DNA from: Kiritimatiellia bacterium
GTDB taxonomy: Bacteria; Verrucomicrobiota; Kiritimatiellia; RFP12; UBA1067
NCBI GenBank assembly: GCA_017406465.1
Contig: JAFQYM010000060.1
Span: 1 to 39,402 of the forward strand
DNA length: 39,402 nucleotides
Reading direction: 5' to 3'
Shown: in pieces, positions 1 to 6,683 of the stretch
How positions within the stretch are numbered: position 1 is the stretch's first letter
Layout of the letters: the number at the start of each line of letters is the position of its first letter
The notes under the pieces: model-generated
Seen by the model: only the letters and a program-made list of their open reading frames with translations
What the model was told of the DNA's origin: nothing
The model's database searches: none
Translations under genes and position numbers: made by a program

Positions 1-158
1 GCGGTCACGGTCGGGGCAACCGTGCTCGCCCTTTGAGGCGGGCGCCTTGCCCGTCCTTCGACCCGCTCGCCGTATACATATACGGCTTCGGGGTCGAGTC
101 CTGTGCAATCCGCCTCGCCTAAAAGGGTTCCGCTCGGCAAGACCCCGACCGTGACCGC
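1..158. repeat. Long foldback with 16-bp perfect arms
   Basis: GCGGTCACGGTCGGGG at 1-16 is the exact reverse complement of 143-158. Inside it, TCGACCC (58-64) pairs with GGGTCGA (91-97) around an 8-bp perfect stem, GCCGTATA (69-76) with TATACGGC (79-86). The element may extend past the left edge of the window. Confidence 0.75.
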
Positions 159-178
159 GCAGTGCATCCTCGGGAACT

Positions 179-448
179 GGGCTAACGGCGCATGCGTTCG
201 TCACTCCCTTCGGGGAAAAGCGCGACTCCTCCCGCGCGCCGCATCCACCGTCCGCAGCGCGATACTTCGTCGGCGGAATACCGCCTCCTTGTCTCGCGCG
301 CGTCCTGTGGCGCATCACGCGAACGCGGCCTCTTGCGACCGCTTACGCGGCTCGGCCTTCGGCCTCGGGCAACCTGATCGCTTCGCGACAGGCGCATGTC
401 GTCGCGCCGTTCCCCTGCGCATGTTCCTCACACATGCGCCGTTAGCCC
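179..448. repeat. 270-bp element bounded by 16-bp perfect inverted repeats
   Basis: GGGCTAACGGCGCATG at 179-194 is the exact reverse complement of 433-448. The interior (about 238 bases) is GC-rich and holds no plausible gene. The ends (GGGCTAAC and GTTAGCCC) are close to, but do not match, the RYYYAAC/GTTRRRY core of integron attC sites, and the element is longer than usual attC sites. A small non-autonomous mobile element or a structured RNA are alternatives. Confidence 0.7.
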
Positions 449-491
449 GACCTTCCGCTGTGGCGCGTTTCTTTTCGTAGTTTTTGCGCTC

Positions 492-508
492 GCCGACTTA
501 TCGTCGGC
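492..508. repeat. Small hairpin
   Basis: GCCGAC (492-497) pairs with GTCGGC (503-508) across a 5-base loop. It lies 30 bases beyond repeat copy A. There is no T-run on either side, so a classical intrinsic terminator is not supported. Confidence 0.5.
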
Positions 509-537
509 TCGCTTAACTACTTGCGACCGCAACACCA

Positions 538-570
538 CGCGCAAACGGGCCTTGGACAATGGCTCTGCCG
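538..570 (-). repeat. Array 3'-end repeat, copy A (diverged)
   Basis: This begins CGCGCAAACGGGCCTT on the plus strand and matches the family consensus (CGCGCAAACAGGCCTTTTAC...) at roughly four bases in five. It lies 12 bases beyond the stop of the gene ending at 582, closing the HigA/ExbD-like operon. The right arm of the family hairpin is not kept here. Confidence 0.65.
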
Positions 571-581
571 ACTACTGCCGC

Positions 582-1493
582 TCATGTATATAACACAAAC
601 ACATAATGAAACCCTGCTTCGTTCAAGCGTTTGACACAGGCGGCGACGAGCGATATTCTGCAATTCGAATTGACCACAACAGCCGCTGCACCATACCGTT
701 CCGACATGCCGCCGCCGAAGATTGCGGACTCACTGTCATTGAAACGGTTAATCTGTTCTAGATTAGTTGTGCCATCTTCGTATTCTTCCACATAGCATTG
801 ATAGTCATCCTCAAACGAAAGTGCGCCTCCCTCTCCTATACGAACTGCGGCAATTTTGAGATCGTTTTGACGATGACGCCCCAGCAAATCCCATGGGTCT
901 ATATGATAGAACCGCCAATTGCCATCCGCCATCCTAAATGCCAAATACAATATACCTGCTTCACTGCACTGATTGAGATAATTGTTCCAGAAATCCTTAA
1001 AGCCAATATCCTCGCCGATGACAAAAGCGATACTGTTAGTCAATCTCCGCTTGTCAATCGTCCGAAGGATTTCGAAAAGCTCGTTGGGCGAAAAGTTCTC
1101 CTCGCCAATCTTTGCGGTATCCTTTCCAGCAACGCAAATCTCGATTGTCGGAACCAGATTCTGCCTTGAATAGTCGCCAAGCCTATCCCCCATCAAGCAC
1201 ATCATCACAAATCCAACTGCAAACAATCCGATCCGCGCCAATCCGCGTCTCCATTTCCTCCGCGCGAGGTCGCAGAAAAAGAAGACAGCGGAAATCGCCG
1301 AGACGAGTACAAAGAAGGCAACGCAGCACCATTCAAACCACGCGCAGTCTGGTGTATAACGCACCAGCAACATGAGATACTTGAACCGCAATACATCGTC
1401 AAGGAGATTGGCAAGCACAATGCCAACCAACGCCACCGGCGGCATCCACACGCTCGCCACCGCCCGCCGCAAGATGCGGAAGACTTTCTTCAT
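582..1493 (-). CDS. Membrane protein with ExbD/TolR-like periplasmic domains (second of pair)
   Basis: 303 residues. Three hydrophobic segments in the first ~110 residues (near 13-30, 52-72 and 84-101) predict an inner-membrane anchor. The remainder should be periplasmic. Two stretches recall the ExbD/TolR fold: a strand-helix ending around residues 158-188 (GFKDFWNNYLNQCSEAGILY) and the extreme C-terminus (ISLVAACVKRLNEAGFHYVFV). In ExbD/TolR the same helix-then-strand pattern forms the dimeric peptidoglycan-binding domain. The ATG overlaps the stop of the upstream gene by four bases (ATGA), so translation is coupled. It is probably the partner of the upstream protein, whose layout it shares. 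No ExbB/TolQ-like motor gene lies nearby. The domain assignment is inference from pattern, and function is unknown. Confidence 0.7.
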   Translation of the reverse strand: MKKVFRILRRAVASVWMPPVALVGIVLANLLDDVLRFKYLMLLVRYTPDCAWFEWCCVAFFVLVSAISAVFFFCDLARRKWRRGLARIGLFAVGFVMMCLMGDRLGDYSRQNLVPTIEICVAGKDTAKIGEENFSPNELFEILRTIDKRRLTNSIAFVIGEDIGFKDFWNNYLNQCSEAGILYLAFRMADGNWRFYHIDPWDLLGRHRQNDLKIAAVRIGEGGALSFEDDYQCYVEEYEDGTTNLEQINRFNDSESAIFGGGMSERYGAAAVVVNSNCRISLVAACVKRLNEAGFHYVFVLYT

Positions 1494-2644
1494 AGCGTCC
1501 AGAGATACACGCGTTTGAAATTGTGCTTGTAAAGAATGTCGAGAACAGTCACCAGCGCCTTATGTGGCGAATCCTCCGCACACTTTATGGCGACGGCCTT
1601 TCCCTTGGTCTCGGGGTTTCCAGCCAAGTTCGCCAAGATATCGTCAAGCTCGGCGAGAGAGACCCGCTTGTCGCAATAAACTATCACGCCATCAAGAGTG
1701 CCGTCGGCAGACGGTCCAACCACGAAGGTCAGCCGCTGCCCAAGCGAGAATGTTTTTTTGTAATGAATTGATACGTCCTCTTCATCGAACGGCTCTCCTT
1801 CGTCAAAGATATGCGCGTCCTCTTCCGGGACACACCATACACAAGGGCAAGTCCGTAATATCTTGAAAGTCACTAGCTGCGAATCGCCAGAATCGCCGCT
1901 CGCACGAGCGACAATTGAGATATCCCGTATCCCACGCTCGGTAAACCTGTTGATGAGGCTTGCCACGCAACGATGGCTGCACTCCATGTCTGCTCTAATA
2001 AAGGTGGAGAACTCATCTCTTCCGGGGAGAGTCTTCCCTGTCAGCCGTTTTAGGGCACCTATCATAGCCCCGCCCCGAATCTCGTCTTTTTCCACGGAGA
2101 GGCTTTCTCCTTCCAAAGACGCCTTCGGAACTGGCAACAATGCGCCTTTCTCGTCTCGAATCGAGATCTCCGCGAACAGACTCTTTTTGGGAAGTACCAC
2201 ATCCGTCAATTTATCGCCATGCGGAGCAATCGGCAAATTGACAGTTCGATCCCACTTCACCGCATGCGAAGCCAAACATTCTTCGGCCTTGCGCTGCCGT
2301 TCCCTGTCCGCCCAATCCCTGAAAACAGACACGCCCAGCAAGCACAGCAGAAAGGCAACCGCGAAAGCATACGCGGACTCGCGCCAAGACCATTTCGCGA
2401 CCTTCTTCTCGCCTGCGCCGCGCGTTGACAAAAAACGGACTGCCGCGGAAAGAGCGATGAACGCAAATGCAATAATCCAAACTTCGGCAGAAGAAAACGT
2501 CTTTGCGATTGCCTCAAACCCGGTCGACTCGTACATATCCGGGCCCAGTCCGTCTCTGCAAATCCAGGCAAATGGAATCACCACTGCCAGCAGAATGCCG
2601 GCAATCCACCTTATGCAATCCAAAACCGCGATTAGGATTTTCAT
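1490..2644 (-). CDS. Membrane protein with two ExbD/TolR-like domains (first of pair)
   Basis: 384 residues. Three predicted membrane segments (about 8-28, 50-70 and 88-108) precede two ExbD/TolR-like units. The first begins near residue 130 and closes with a helix-strand around MECSHRCVASLINRFTERGI. The second lies at the C-terminus: SLAELDDILANLAG, then a conserved-looking strand, then ALVTVLDILYKHNFKRVYLW. ExbD and TolR normally have one membrane helix and one such domain of about 140 residues in total, so a three-helix, two-domain layout is unusual. Its ATG directly abuts the stop of HigA (TGAATG), and it overlaps the next gene by four bases, so the three form one operon. Function is unknown. 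Confidence 0.75.
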   Translation of the reverse strand: MKILIAVLDCIRWIAGILLAVVIPFAWICRDGLGPDMYESTGFEAIAKTFSSAEVWIIAFAFIALSAAVRFLSTRGAGEKKVAKWSWRESAYAFAVAFLLCLLGVSVFRDWADRERQRKAEECLASHAVKWDRTVNLPIAPHGDKLTDVVLPKKSLFAEISIRDEKGALLPVPKASLEGESLSVEKDEIRGGAMIGALKRLTGKTLPGRDEFSTFIRADMECSHRCVASLINRFTERGIRDISIVARASGDSGDSQLVTFKILRTCPCVWCVPEEDAHIFDEGEPFDEEDVSIHYKKTFSLGQRLTFVVGPSADGTLDGVIVYCDKRVSLAELDDILANLAGNPETKGKAVAIKCAEDSPHKALVTVLDILYKHNFKRVYLWTL

Positions 2645-2950
2645 TCAGAGACAGGCAACCCGACCAGGCGCAGGCTTGATCGTCGCCTTTATGTCCTCCC
2701 AGATGCTGTTTCTTGCAATGTCCATCTCGTACTGGCTCTGAAGATTCTGCCAAACCTCGGGCGAAGTTCCGAAGAACCTGGCAAAACGCAAGGCCGTGTC
2801 GGCAGATATGCCGCGCCGCCCGAGCGCAATCTCGTTCACGCGACGAAGAGGCACATGTATCTCCTTTGCAAGGCGATACTGTGAGATTCCCATCGGCACG
2901 AGGAACTCCTCGACCAATATCTCACCAGGATGTACAGGCTTCATTTTCAT
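2645..2950 (-). CDS. higA: HigA-family antitoxin / addiction-module HTH protein, without HigB
   Basis: 101 residues. The opening HPGEILVEEFLVPMGISQYR and the following helix-turn-helix (RLAKEIHVPLRRVNEIALGR) are diagnostic of HigA/VapI antitoxins. These bind DNA, neutralise the RelE-like mRNA nuclease HigB and repress their own promoter. The ATG has AAGGA five bases upstream, and a near-ideal promoter with an overlapping palindrome sits just before it, consistent with self-repression. A HigB gene normally precedes or follows. None is present: the 130 bases upstream hold only the promoter and repeat copy B, and downstream come two ExbD-like membrane genes in the same operon. It is either an orphan regulator of that operon or the antitoxin of an atypical partner. 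Confidence 0.9.
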   Translation of the reverse strand: MKMKPVHPGEILVEEFLVPMGISQYRLAKEIHVPLRRVNEIALGRRGISADTALRFARFFGTSPEVWQNLQSQYEMDIARNSIWEDIKATIKPAPGRVACL

Positions 2951-2961
2951 GTTGTCCTTAG

Positions 2962-2975
2962 ATAAGATAACTTAT
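2962..2975 (-). promoter_or_regulatory. Palindromic operator in the higA promoter
   Basis: ATAAG and CTTAT form perfect 5-bp arms around TTAT, overlapping the -10 box (2964-2969). Position and symmetry fit the autoregulatory site expected for a HigA protein. HigA binding itself is inferred. Confidence 0.6.
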
Positions 2976-2992
2976 TTGGTTAGCAATGTCAA
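2964..2992 (-). promoter_or_regulatory. Sigma-70 promoter of the higA operon
   Basis: On the minus strand TTGACA (2992-2987) is followed after exactly 17 bases by TATCTT (2969-2964), 14 bases before the higA ATG at 2950. It should drive higA and the two membrane-protein genes behind it. Confidence 0.8.
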
Positions 2993-3031
2993 CCCCCTCC
3001 CGTACCCACATGTCGCGCAAACCGTCAGCAC

Positions 3032-3065
3032 CGCGCAAACAGGCCTTATACAACGGTTCCGTGGG
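3032..3065 (-). repeat. Array 3'-end repeat, copy B
   Basis: Plus-strand core CGCGCAAACAGGCCTTATAC, continuing to GTGGG. It lies about 18 bases beyond the stop of the lipoprotein gene at 3083 and before the higA promoter. A second partial CGCGCAAAC lies immediately to its left (3013-3022). Confidence 0.85.
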
Positions 3066-3082
3066 CCCCGACCGCTCACTCT

Positions 3083-3703
3083 TTACCAGGGGCAGAACTT
3101 CAAAGCAAACCATTTTTCAATGTCGCCATTCTCACAGTCTCGAAAGTTGAAGTTGACAAGCGGGAACCAATGGTCGCCACAGATGTTTACCAAGCCGACC
3201 TGAACACAGCGGCTTGTATTCGTCGCGCAGTTGCCAGCTTCCCACGCAACATTTCCAAGCAAGGAAAGCTGAACACCATGGCAGCGCTTGGCCTCATTCC
3301 CACCTCCGGCAATCTGAACTCCCCTAACGACACTTGCCTCAGCTCCAATTCCACACACCTGCAAGCCATTGACAGCACCACGCCTCGCTTCTGCAGCAAT
3401 TCCACCGATTTGCACACCGCAAACATCACCCCAAACCTCATGGTTCACCGCACCCACGGCCAACCCGACAACACCAGACGCGTTGGGAAGCCGGTCGCCG
3501 CTGATATCTGGCTCCAGTCTTGCCGCAACATTCACGCCGACAACTTTGTGCTTGCTAAAACCAACAAGCGGCTGTATGTGAAAACCGTATATTGTCTCGT
3601 CCTTCTCCATCCGCGGCTCACCAACCACAAGTGGCGACCAACATCCGCAGACACCAACCATGCCCAACGCAACCACAACAACGGCAAATAGTCGCTTCTC
3701 CAT
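3083..3703 (-). CDS. Surface lipoprotein with GVQIxG-type repeats (LA_2272-like)
   Basis: 206 residues. The signal sequence MEKRLFAVVVVALGMVGVCGC ends in a lipobox (VCGC), so Cys21 should be lipidated. From about residue 80 to 175 the protein is a run of ~20-residue repeats with the core G(V/L)Q(I/V/L), for example GVQIGGIAAEARR, GLQVCGIGAEAS, GVQIAGGGNEAKR and GVQLSLLGNVA. This pattern resembles the LA_2272-type surface repeat family, which is likely a beta-solenoid or barrel. It has a strong ribosome site (AAAGGAG, 8 bases before ATG) just after the stop of a 22-codon leader frame, and it is followed by repeat copy B. Surface exposure is inferred and the function is not known. Confidence 0.75.
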   Translation of the reverse strand: MEKRLFAVVVVALGMVGVCGCWSPLVVGEPRMEKDETIYGFHIQPLVGFSKHKVVGVNVAARLEPDISGDRLPNASGVVGLAVGAVNHEVWGDVCGVQIGGIAAEARRGAVNGLQVCGIGAEASVVRGVQIAGGGNEAKRCHGVQLSLLGNVAWEAGNCATNTSRCVQVGLVNICGDHWFPLVNFNFRDCENGDIEKWFALKFCPW

Positions 3704-3718
3704 GTCGTTGGCTCCTTT

Positions 3719-3787
3719 CTATTGCTCGGCGAAATTCAACGCAAACCACGCCATCTGCCGCAAACACACCGCTGCAGCTTCCTCATG
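3719..3787 (-). CDS. Possible 22-residue leader peptide
   Basis: An ATG (3787) lies 7 bases after the -10 box and opens a 22-codon frame, starting MRKAAA and ending at TAG (3719-3721). The Shine-Dalgarno sequence of the lipoprotein gene overlaps or abuts this stop. The promoter and the first nine coding bases are identical to those of the LRR gene at 6583. It may be a real leaderless leader peptide that couples translation to the next gene. It could also be a leftover 5' end from the gene that originally owned this promoter copy. Confidence 0.4.
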   Translation of the reverse strand, partial: HEEAAAVCLRQMAWFALNFAEQ

Positions 3788-3841
3788 CGTCGTATTATAT
3801 CACAAATCCCCAAACTCAACCCGCGGCAAATCTGCCGCGCA
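3779..3841 (-). repeat. Duplicated promoter segment, copy 1
   Basis: 63 bases nearly identical to 6575-6637; only a block of about 5 bases differs. It carries, in minus-strand order, a 7-bp-stem hairpin (around 3824-3840), the extended -10 box, and ATGAGGAAA. Confidence 0.85.
3795..3803 (-). promoter_or_regulatory. Extended -10 promoter (TGATATAAT)
   Basis: TGATATAAT ends 7 bases before the ATG at 3787. No convincing -35 box is seen, as expected for the extended -10 type. It drives the leader frame and the lipoprotein gene at 3703. Confidence 0.7.
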
Positions 3842-3871
3842 AACAAGCCTTTTACAACGGTTCCGCGGGGT
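3837..3871 (-). repeat. Array 3'-end repeat, copy C
   Basis: Plus-strand core CGCGCAAACAAGCCTTTTAC, continuing to GTTCCGCGGGG. It lies 14 bases beyond the stop of the lipoprotein gene at 3885 and abuts the duplicated promoter segment. Confidence 0.85.
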
Positions 3872-3884
3872 CCCCGCCGATTCG

Positions 3885-4994
3885 TCATTCCGACACCTTG
3901 CGGAACTTTAGAACTGCTTTGTTTTCCGCCCTGAAGGGGCCCGGCGACAGGTAGACACCCTTCTCGTCCTCTCCCAAATAGTAGTCGTCATGATAATCGG
4001 TTGCCATAGTGAGGCGGGCGCGCCAAGTCCAGACCGAAGGCGCATCATGCCAATCCTTCTCCACCTCACCCTTCCGCTCAAGTTTCCAACTGCAATCACA
4101 ATTCTCCCAATGGTTATTGTGCGCCCCTCCCGAGGGCCTCAGGTCGATCCAATGCTGAGACGGATCTTCTGCCGAGGCGTCTTCCTTTGCACTCTGGAGC
4201 CACACGCGCGATTCAGAATCCGCGCTCCACTTCCCGGGCAGGACCTTCTGAAGCAGATCTTCCCGCGCGCCATCGAACTTTGCCTGCCATCCGCCGGGGG
4301 TCGTTTTGATCAGCGGAAAGGTAAAGACATAGCGTCCATCCGCCCCCGGCTTCGCGTTCTCCATCTCAATCATGCGGTTGCCCCACCAGTCCGGGCGGTC
4401 GTATACATGGGCACTGAACCAGCAACGCTCGAAAGACAACCGGCTGACATAGAACTCACCCGCCGCATTCGTCCATCCTGAGATTTCCGCATCCATTTCG
4501 AGTCCGTGAACCACCCTTCCCTTGATTAGCACGGCCGGCAGAGGCTTTCCATCCTCGTCGACGATGCGAATATAGAATCCGTGATTCGGTTGACAGGCGT
4601 CATAAGGGAGGCAGACGAGATCAATCGCAGGCGAAACCACGCAGACATCAGCGAGGAATCCCGCTCCGACGATTGGAACGCCGGCAAGGAAGAGCGGGAT
4701 GCCAACAAGGAACAGAGGACCGCCTTTTTCTATGCAACCACCCCCTACCATGATTGGCAACGCATAAGCGTAACAGCCCACGCCTGGCCCCATTCGCGTT
4801 GCCTGGAAATACTCGCCCGTCCGCGGCGCGAAGGCGCTCGACTTGCATCCGCAGACGCCAAGCGTCAGCGCCAGCAGAGAGACAAACATACTTGATTGCC
4901 TCAGTAGATTACTACAGCAGAACCGCCGGAGGCCCACCCCTTTGGCGTTGCTGTTTTTATCGCCCATTTCGTTGCTTTCCGTAACTTCCCTCAT
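3885..4994 (-). CDS. Lipoprotein of unknown function with a Cys-rich N-terminal half
   Basis: 369 residues from the ATG at 4994, chosen because the frame upstream of it offers only TTG starts. A hydrophobic stretch SLLALTLGVCGC about 35-50 residues in ends in a lipobox, so a long n-region precedes a lipidated Cys. A glycine-rich hydrophobic segment (about residues 88-125) follows. Next comes a domain with IRIVDEDGKPLPAVLIKGRV, which resembles a carboxypeptidase-regulatory or transthyretin-like beta-sandwich that decorates secreted proteins. The last third is rich in Trp, Asp and His. TATAAT (5020-5015) lies 20 bases upstream, and repeat copy C follows the stop. I do not recognise the family. 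Confidence 0.65.
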   Translation of the reverse strand: MREVTESNEMGDKNSNAKGVGLRRFCCSNLLRQSSMFVSLLALTLGVCGCKSSAFAPRTGEYFQATRMGPGVGCYAYALPIMVGGGCIEKGGPLFLVGIPLFLAGVPIVGAGFLADVCVVSPAIDLVCLPYDACQPNHGFYIRIVDEDGKPLPAVLIKGRVVHGLEMDAEISGWTNAAGEFYVSRLSFERCWFSAHVYDRPDWWGNRMIEMENAKPGADGRYVFTFPLIKTTPGGWQAKFDGAREDLLQKVLPGKWSADSESRVWLQSAKEDASAEDPSQHWIDLRPSGGAHNNHWENCDCSWKLERKGEVEKDWHDAPSVWTWRARLTMATDYHDDYYLGEDEKGVYLSPGPFRAENKAVLKFRKVSE

Positions 4995-5014
4995 TCTCAA
5001 CAACTTTTTGGCAT

Positions 5015-5020
5015 ATTATA
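5015..5020 (-). promoter_or_regulatory. -10 box (TATAAT) of the lipoprotein gene at 4994
   Basis: TATAAT preceded by GCGC and 20 bases before the chosen ATG. It lies between that gene and repeat copy D of the upstream unit. Confidence 0.55.
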
Positions 5021-5048
5021 GCGCAACTGCCACGCTGAAATCCACGAG

Positions 5049-5083
5049 CGCGCAAACATGGCTTTTACAACTGTTTCGCGGGG
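5049..5083 (-). repeat. Array 3'-end repeat, copy D
   Basis: Plus-strand core CGCGCAAACATGGCTTTTAC, continuing to GTTTCGCGGGG. This copy has the best hairpin: CGCG-c-AAAC pairs with GTTTCGCG, leaving one bulged C. Its left flank (ATCCACGAG) is shared with copy F. Confidence 0.85.
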
Positions 5084-5105
5084 TCAGACACTTTGGCAGC
5101 ATCAG

Positions 5106-5294
5106 TTAGTCGGCGTATCTTATCGCCCGCGCTGCTATCTGGAGTTCGGCCTCGTTGAGACGACAACGCCGCCGCAAGCAGTCTGACACGGCGGCAATCA
5201 GATATGGCCTTGCCTCTTGCGGACGCGAACCGATGAATTCCGCCACGGACATAGTGCTGTCCGACATCTGCAGATTCTGCATTTCGCTTGGCAT
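5106..5294 (-). CDS. Small hypothetical protein (62 aa)
   Basis: The ATG at 5294 has an excellent ribosome site (AAGAGGAG, 5 bases upstream). The product is a plausible small helical protein with no signal peptide; its C-terminal half reads CRLNEAELQIAARAIRYAD. A second frame, 5343 down to 5065, starts directly after the promoter as MMNLKEFICKLFKRR and reads through this gene to a stop inside repeat copy D. Either that frame is a leader or overlapping gene, or the two were once one gene now split by a frameshift. I favour the shorter gene because of its ribosome site. Family unknown. Confidence 0.5.
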   Translation of the reverse strand: MPSEMQNLQMSDSTMSVAEFIGSRPQEARPYLIAAVSDCLRRRCRLNEAELQIAARAIRYAD

Positions 5295-5351
5295 CGTCTC
5301 TCCTCTTGAAAAGTTTGCAGATAAACTCTTTCAAATTCATCACTGTTGTGT

Positions 5352-5360
5352 ATTATACCA
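5352..5360 (-). promoter_or_regulatory. Extended -10 promoter (TGGTATAAT)
   Basis: TGGTATAAT lies 9-12 bases before ATGATG codons at 5343/5340 and about 60 bases before the small gene at 5294, which it should transcribe. Confidence 0.65.
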
Positions 5361-5430
5361 AAATCTCAGGCGTTTGCGGGCGGTCACGCATGAAACCCGA
5401 TTGGATCGTTGTTCTCCAGAGCTGCAACAA

Positions 5431-5465
5431 CGCGCAAACATGGCTTTTACAACGGTTCCGTGGGG
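5431..5465 (-). repeat. Array 3'-end repeat, copy E
   Basis: Plus-strand core CGCGCAAACATGGCTTTTAC, continuing to GTTCCGTGGGG. It lies 11 bases beyond the stop of the leucine-rich gene at 5477. Confidence 0.85.
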
Positions 5466-5476
5466 GCGGTCACCGA

Positions 5477-6583
5477 CTATTTCCACTCCCCTTGCTTTCG
5501 AACCCATGTCTTGCGCTCCCCAGGAATGTTTCCATCGCAAGTTAACATTTCCAAGGAAGGGCAACATCTCTCTAAGGTAATTGGAGATATCGGATAGATT
5601 GGGAAATTCAGCAAATCCAACTCGCGCAATTTTGGCATAACACCCATATCCTCAACACTTCTGATCAACGACCAATTTATCGCAAGATACTCGAGATTCA
5701 ACAAATCAACATCCGCCAGAGAACGAACCGCCACTCGTTCCAAACTTAAACTCTTTAAAGGCATCTGTGACAAAAACTCCAGACTATCAACCCCCGTCCA
5801 ATCGCCTCGGAGCATCAGCGTCTCAAGTTTTGTGTGCTTACTAATCATTTGGGCGCACCTTGACTGAAGATCAATGCGCCCCATTGGAGCCCAGACATCC
5901 AGACCTTTTAGATTGGATAGATGCTCAAAGGATTTGTTCACATTGGCTTCTGAAAGTTTAAAACAAAGATTAGTAACACTACTTGGCAATATATCCAACG
6001 ATGAAAAAACCAACGGAGCGCTAAAAGTCTCAAGCCATTTCATGTCGCGCACGCATCTCTCATCGTCTATTCCGATCACTGTAGACAAGTCGAGAGACCG
6101 CAATTGCCCGACTTCTATAGCCGAGAAGTTCTCAAGTTTAGTCTTTGCGACAATAAGCAATGAATGCAAATTCGTCACACACGCCAAAAACGACATGTCA
6201 AGATTCGCCAAGTCCGTTGCAGAAAGACAGAAAAACCTGAGATTCTCAAGCCGTGTTTTTTGCCCGATTCGCGCACAAATGTTGTTAAGCCCTTCATAAG
6301 TAACACGAGCATGAAAACAATCGTCCCAAACAATGCTTTCACCAGTCGCTAGCTTGTCAACGTGTAGAAAAACCAATATATCCCTTTCATCATCTTCGCT
6401 GGCAGACACCCAATTAGGTGCCCCTTCTCCTGGCCGCCATTCAAGCCCCAACGCCAAGCAGTCCCCACACCACCCAACCAACATAAGAATTGCAACAATA
6501 CGACATCCGACAATCGAAAACAGCAATACCAAGCTCCTAATGTGCCAAGCCCAATTCAACAAGTTCTCGCTCAGTTTCCTCAT
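5477..6583 (-). CDS. Leucine-rich-repeat protein with N-terminal membrane segment
   Basis: 368 residues from the ATG at 6583. This start was chosen because it lies 7 bases after TATAAT and matches the start shared with the duplicated promoter at 3787. A hydrophobic stretch at about residues 12-45 (SLVLLFSIVG and following) looks like an uncleaved anchor or a long signal. From about residue 105 onward there are irregular leucine-rich units of 20-25 residues (LRSLDLSTV, LKGLDVWAP, LETLMLRGD, LKSLSLERV, LEYLAINWS, LRELDLLNF), which predict a curved LRR solenoid used for protein binding. Repeat copy E follows the stop. Target and role are unknown. Confidence 0.75.
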   Translation of the reverse strand: MRKLSENLLNWAWHIRSLVLLFSIVGCRIVAILMLVGWCGDCLALGLEWRPGEGAPNWVSASEDDERDILVFLHVDKLATGESIVWDDCFHARVTYEGLNNICARIGQKTRLENLRFFCLSATDLANLDMSFLACVTNLHSLLIVAKTKLENFSAIEVGQLRSLDLSTVIGIDDERCVRDMKWLETFSAPLVFSSLDILPSSVTNLCFKLSEANVNKSFEHLSNLKGLDVWAPMGRIDLQSRCAQMISKHTKLETLMLRGDWTGVDSLEFLSQMPLKSLSLERVAVRSLADVDLLNLEYLAINWSLIRSVEDMGVMPKLRELDLLNFPIYPISPITLERCCPSLEMLTCDGNIPGERKTWVRKQGEWK

Positions 6584-6637
6584 GCGTCGTATTATATCAC
6601 AAATCCCCAAACTCGGAGCGCGGCAAATCTGCCGCGC
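6575..6637 (-). repeat. Duplicated promoter segment, copy 2
   Basis: Nearly identical to 3779-3841 and includes the GCGGCA-AATC-TGCCGC hairpin, the extended -10 box and the start codon of the LRR gene. Confidence 0.85.
6591..6599 (-). promoter_or_regulatory. Extended -10 promoter (TGATATAAT) of the LRR gene
   Basis: TATAAT ends 7 bases before the ATG at 6583. Transcription starting the usual 6-7 bases downstream would begin at the start codon, which implies a leaderless mRNA. Confidence 0.7.
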
Positions 6638-6657
6638 GCAAGACATTCTCAATTGGG

Positions 6658-6682
6658 GATAGAGAAAATGCTATTCTCTATC
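6658..6682 (-). terminator. Hairpin after the three-gene module
   Basis: GATAGAGAA and TTCTCTATC form a perfect 9-bp stem around a 7-base loop, beginning one base after the stop at 6684. There is no U-run, so it is either a weak terminator or an mRNA 3'-end stabiliser. It occupies the place that the dispersed repeat takes in other units. Confidence 0.5.
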
Positions 6683-6683
6683 G

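Larger units (their letters stand above)
1..537. other. Non-coding, GC-rich block with nested inverted repeats
   Basis: I see no credible gene here. The open frames are arginine- and alanine-rich, lack ribosome sites and overlap in several frames. The block is instead built from foldbacks: a 16-bp perfect inverted repeat at 1-16 and 143-158, a second 16-bp perfect inverted repeat at 179-194 and 433-448, a hairpin at 69-86 and another at 492-508. It lies just downstream (minus-strand sense) of the last accessory gene and its terminal repeat. It could encode a structured RNA or be a recombination or mobile-element end. The left edge of the window cuts it, so its full extent is unknown. Confidence 0.5.

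Noticed and set aside
103..480. 125-codon plus-strand open frame at the left edge
   Set aside because: It has no ribosome site, an arginine/alanine-biased product and overlapping frames on both strands, and it crosses both arms of an inverted repeat. It is best explained by GC-rich non-coding sequence.
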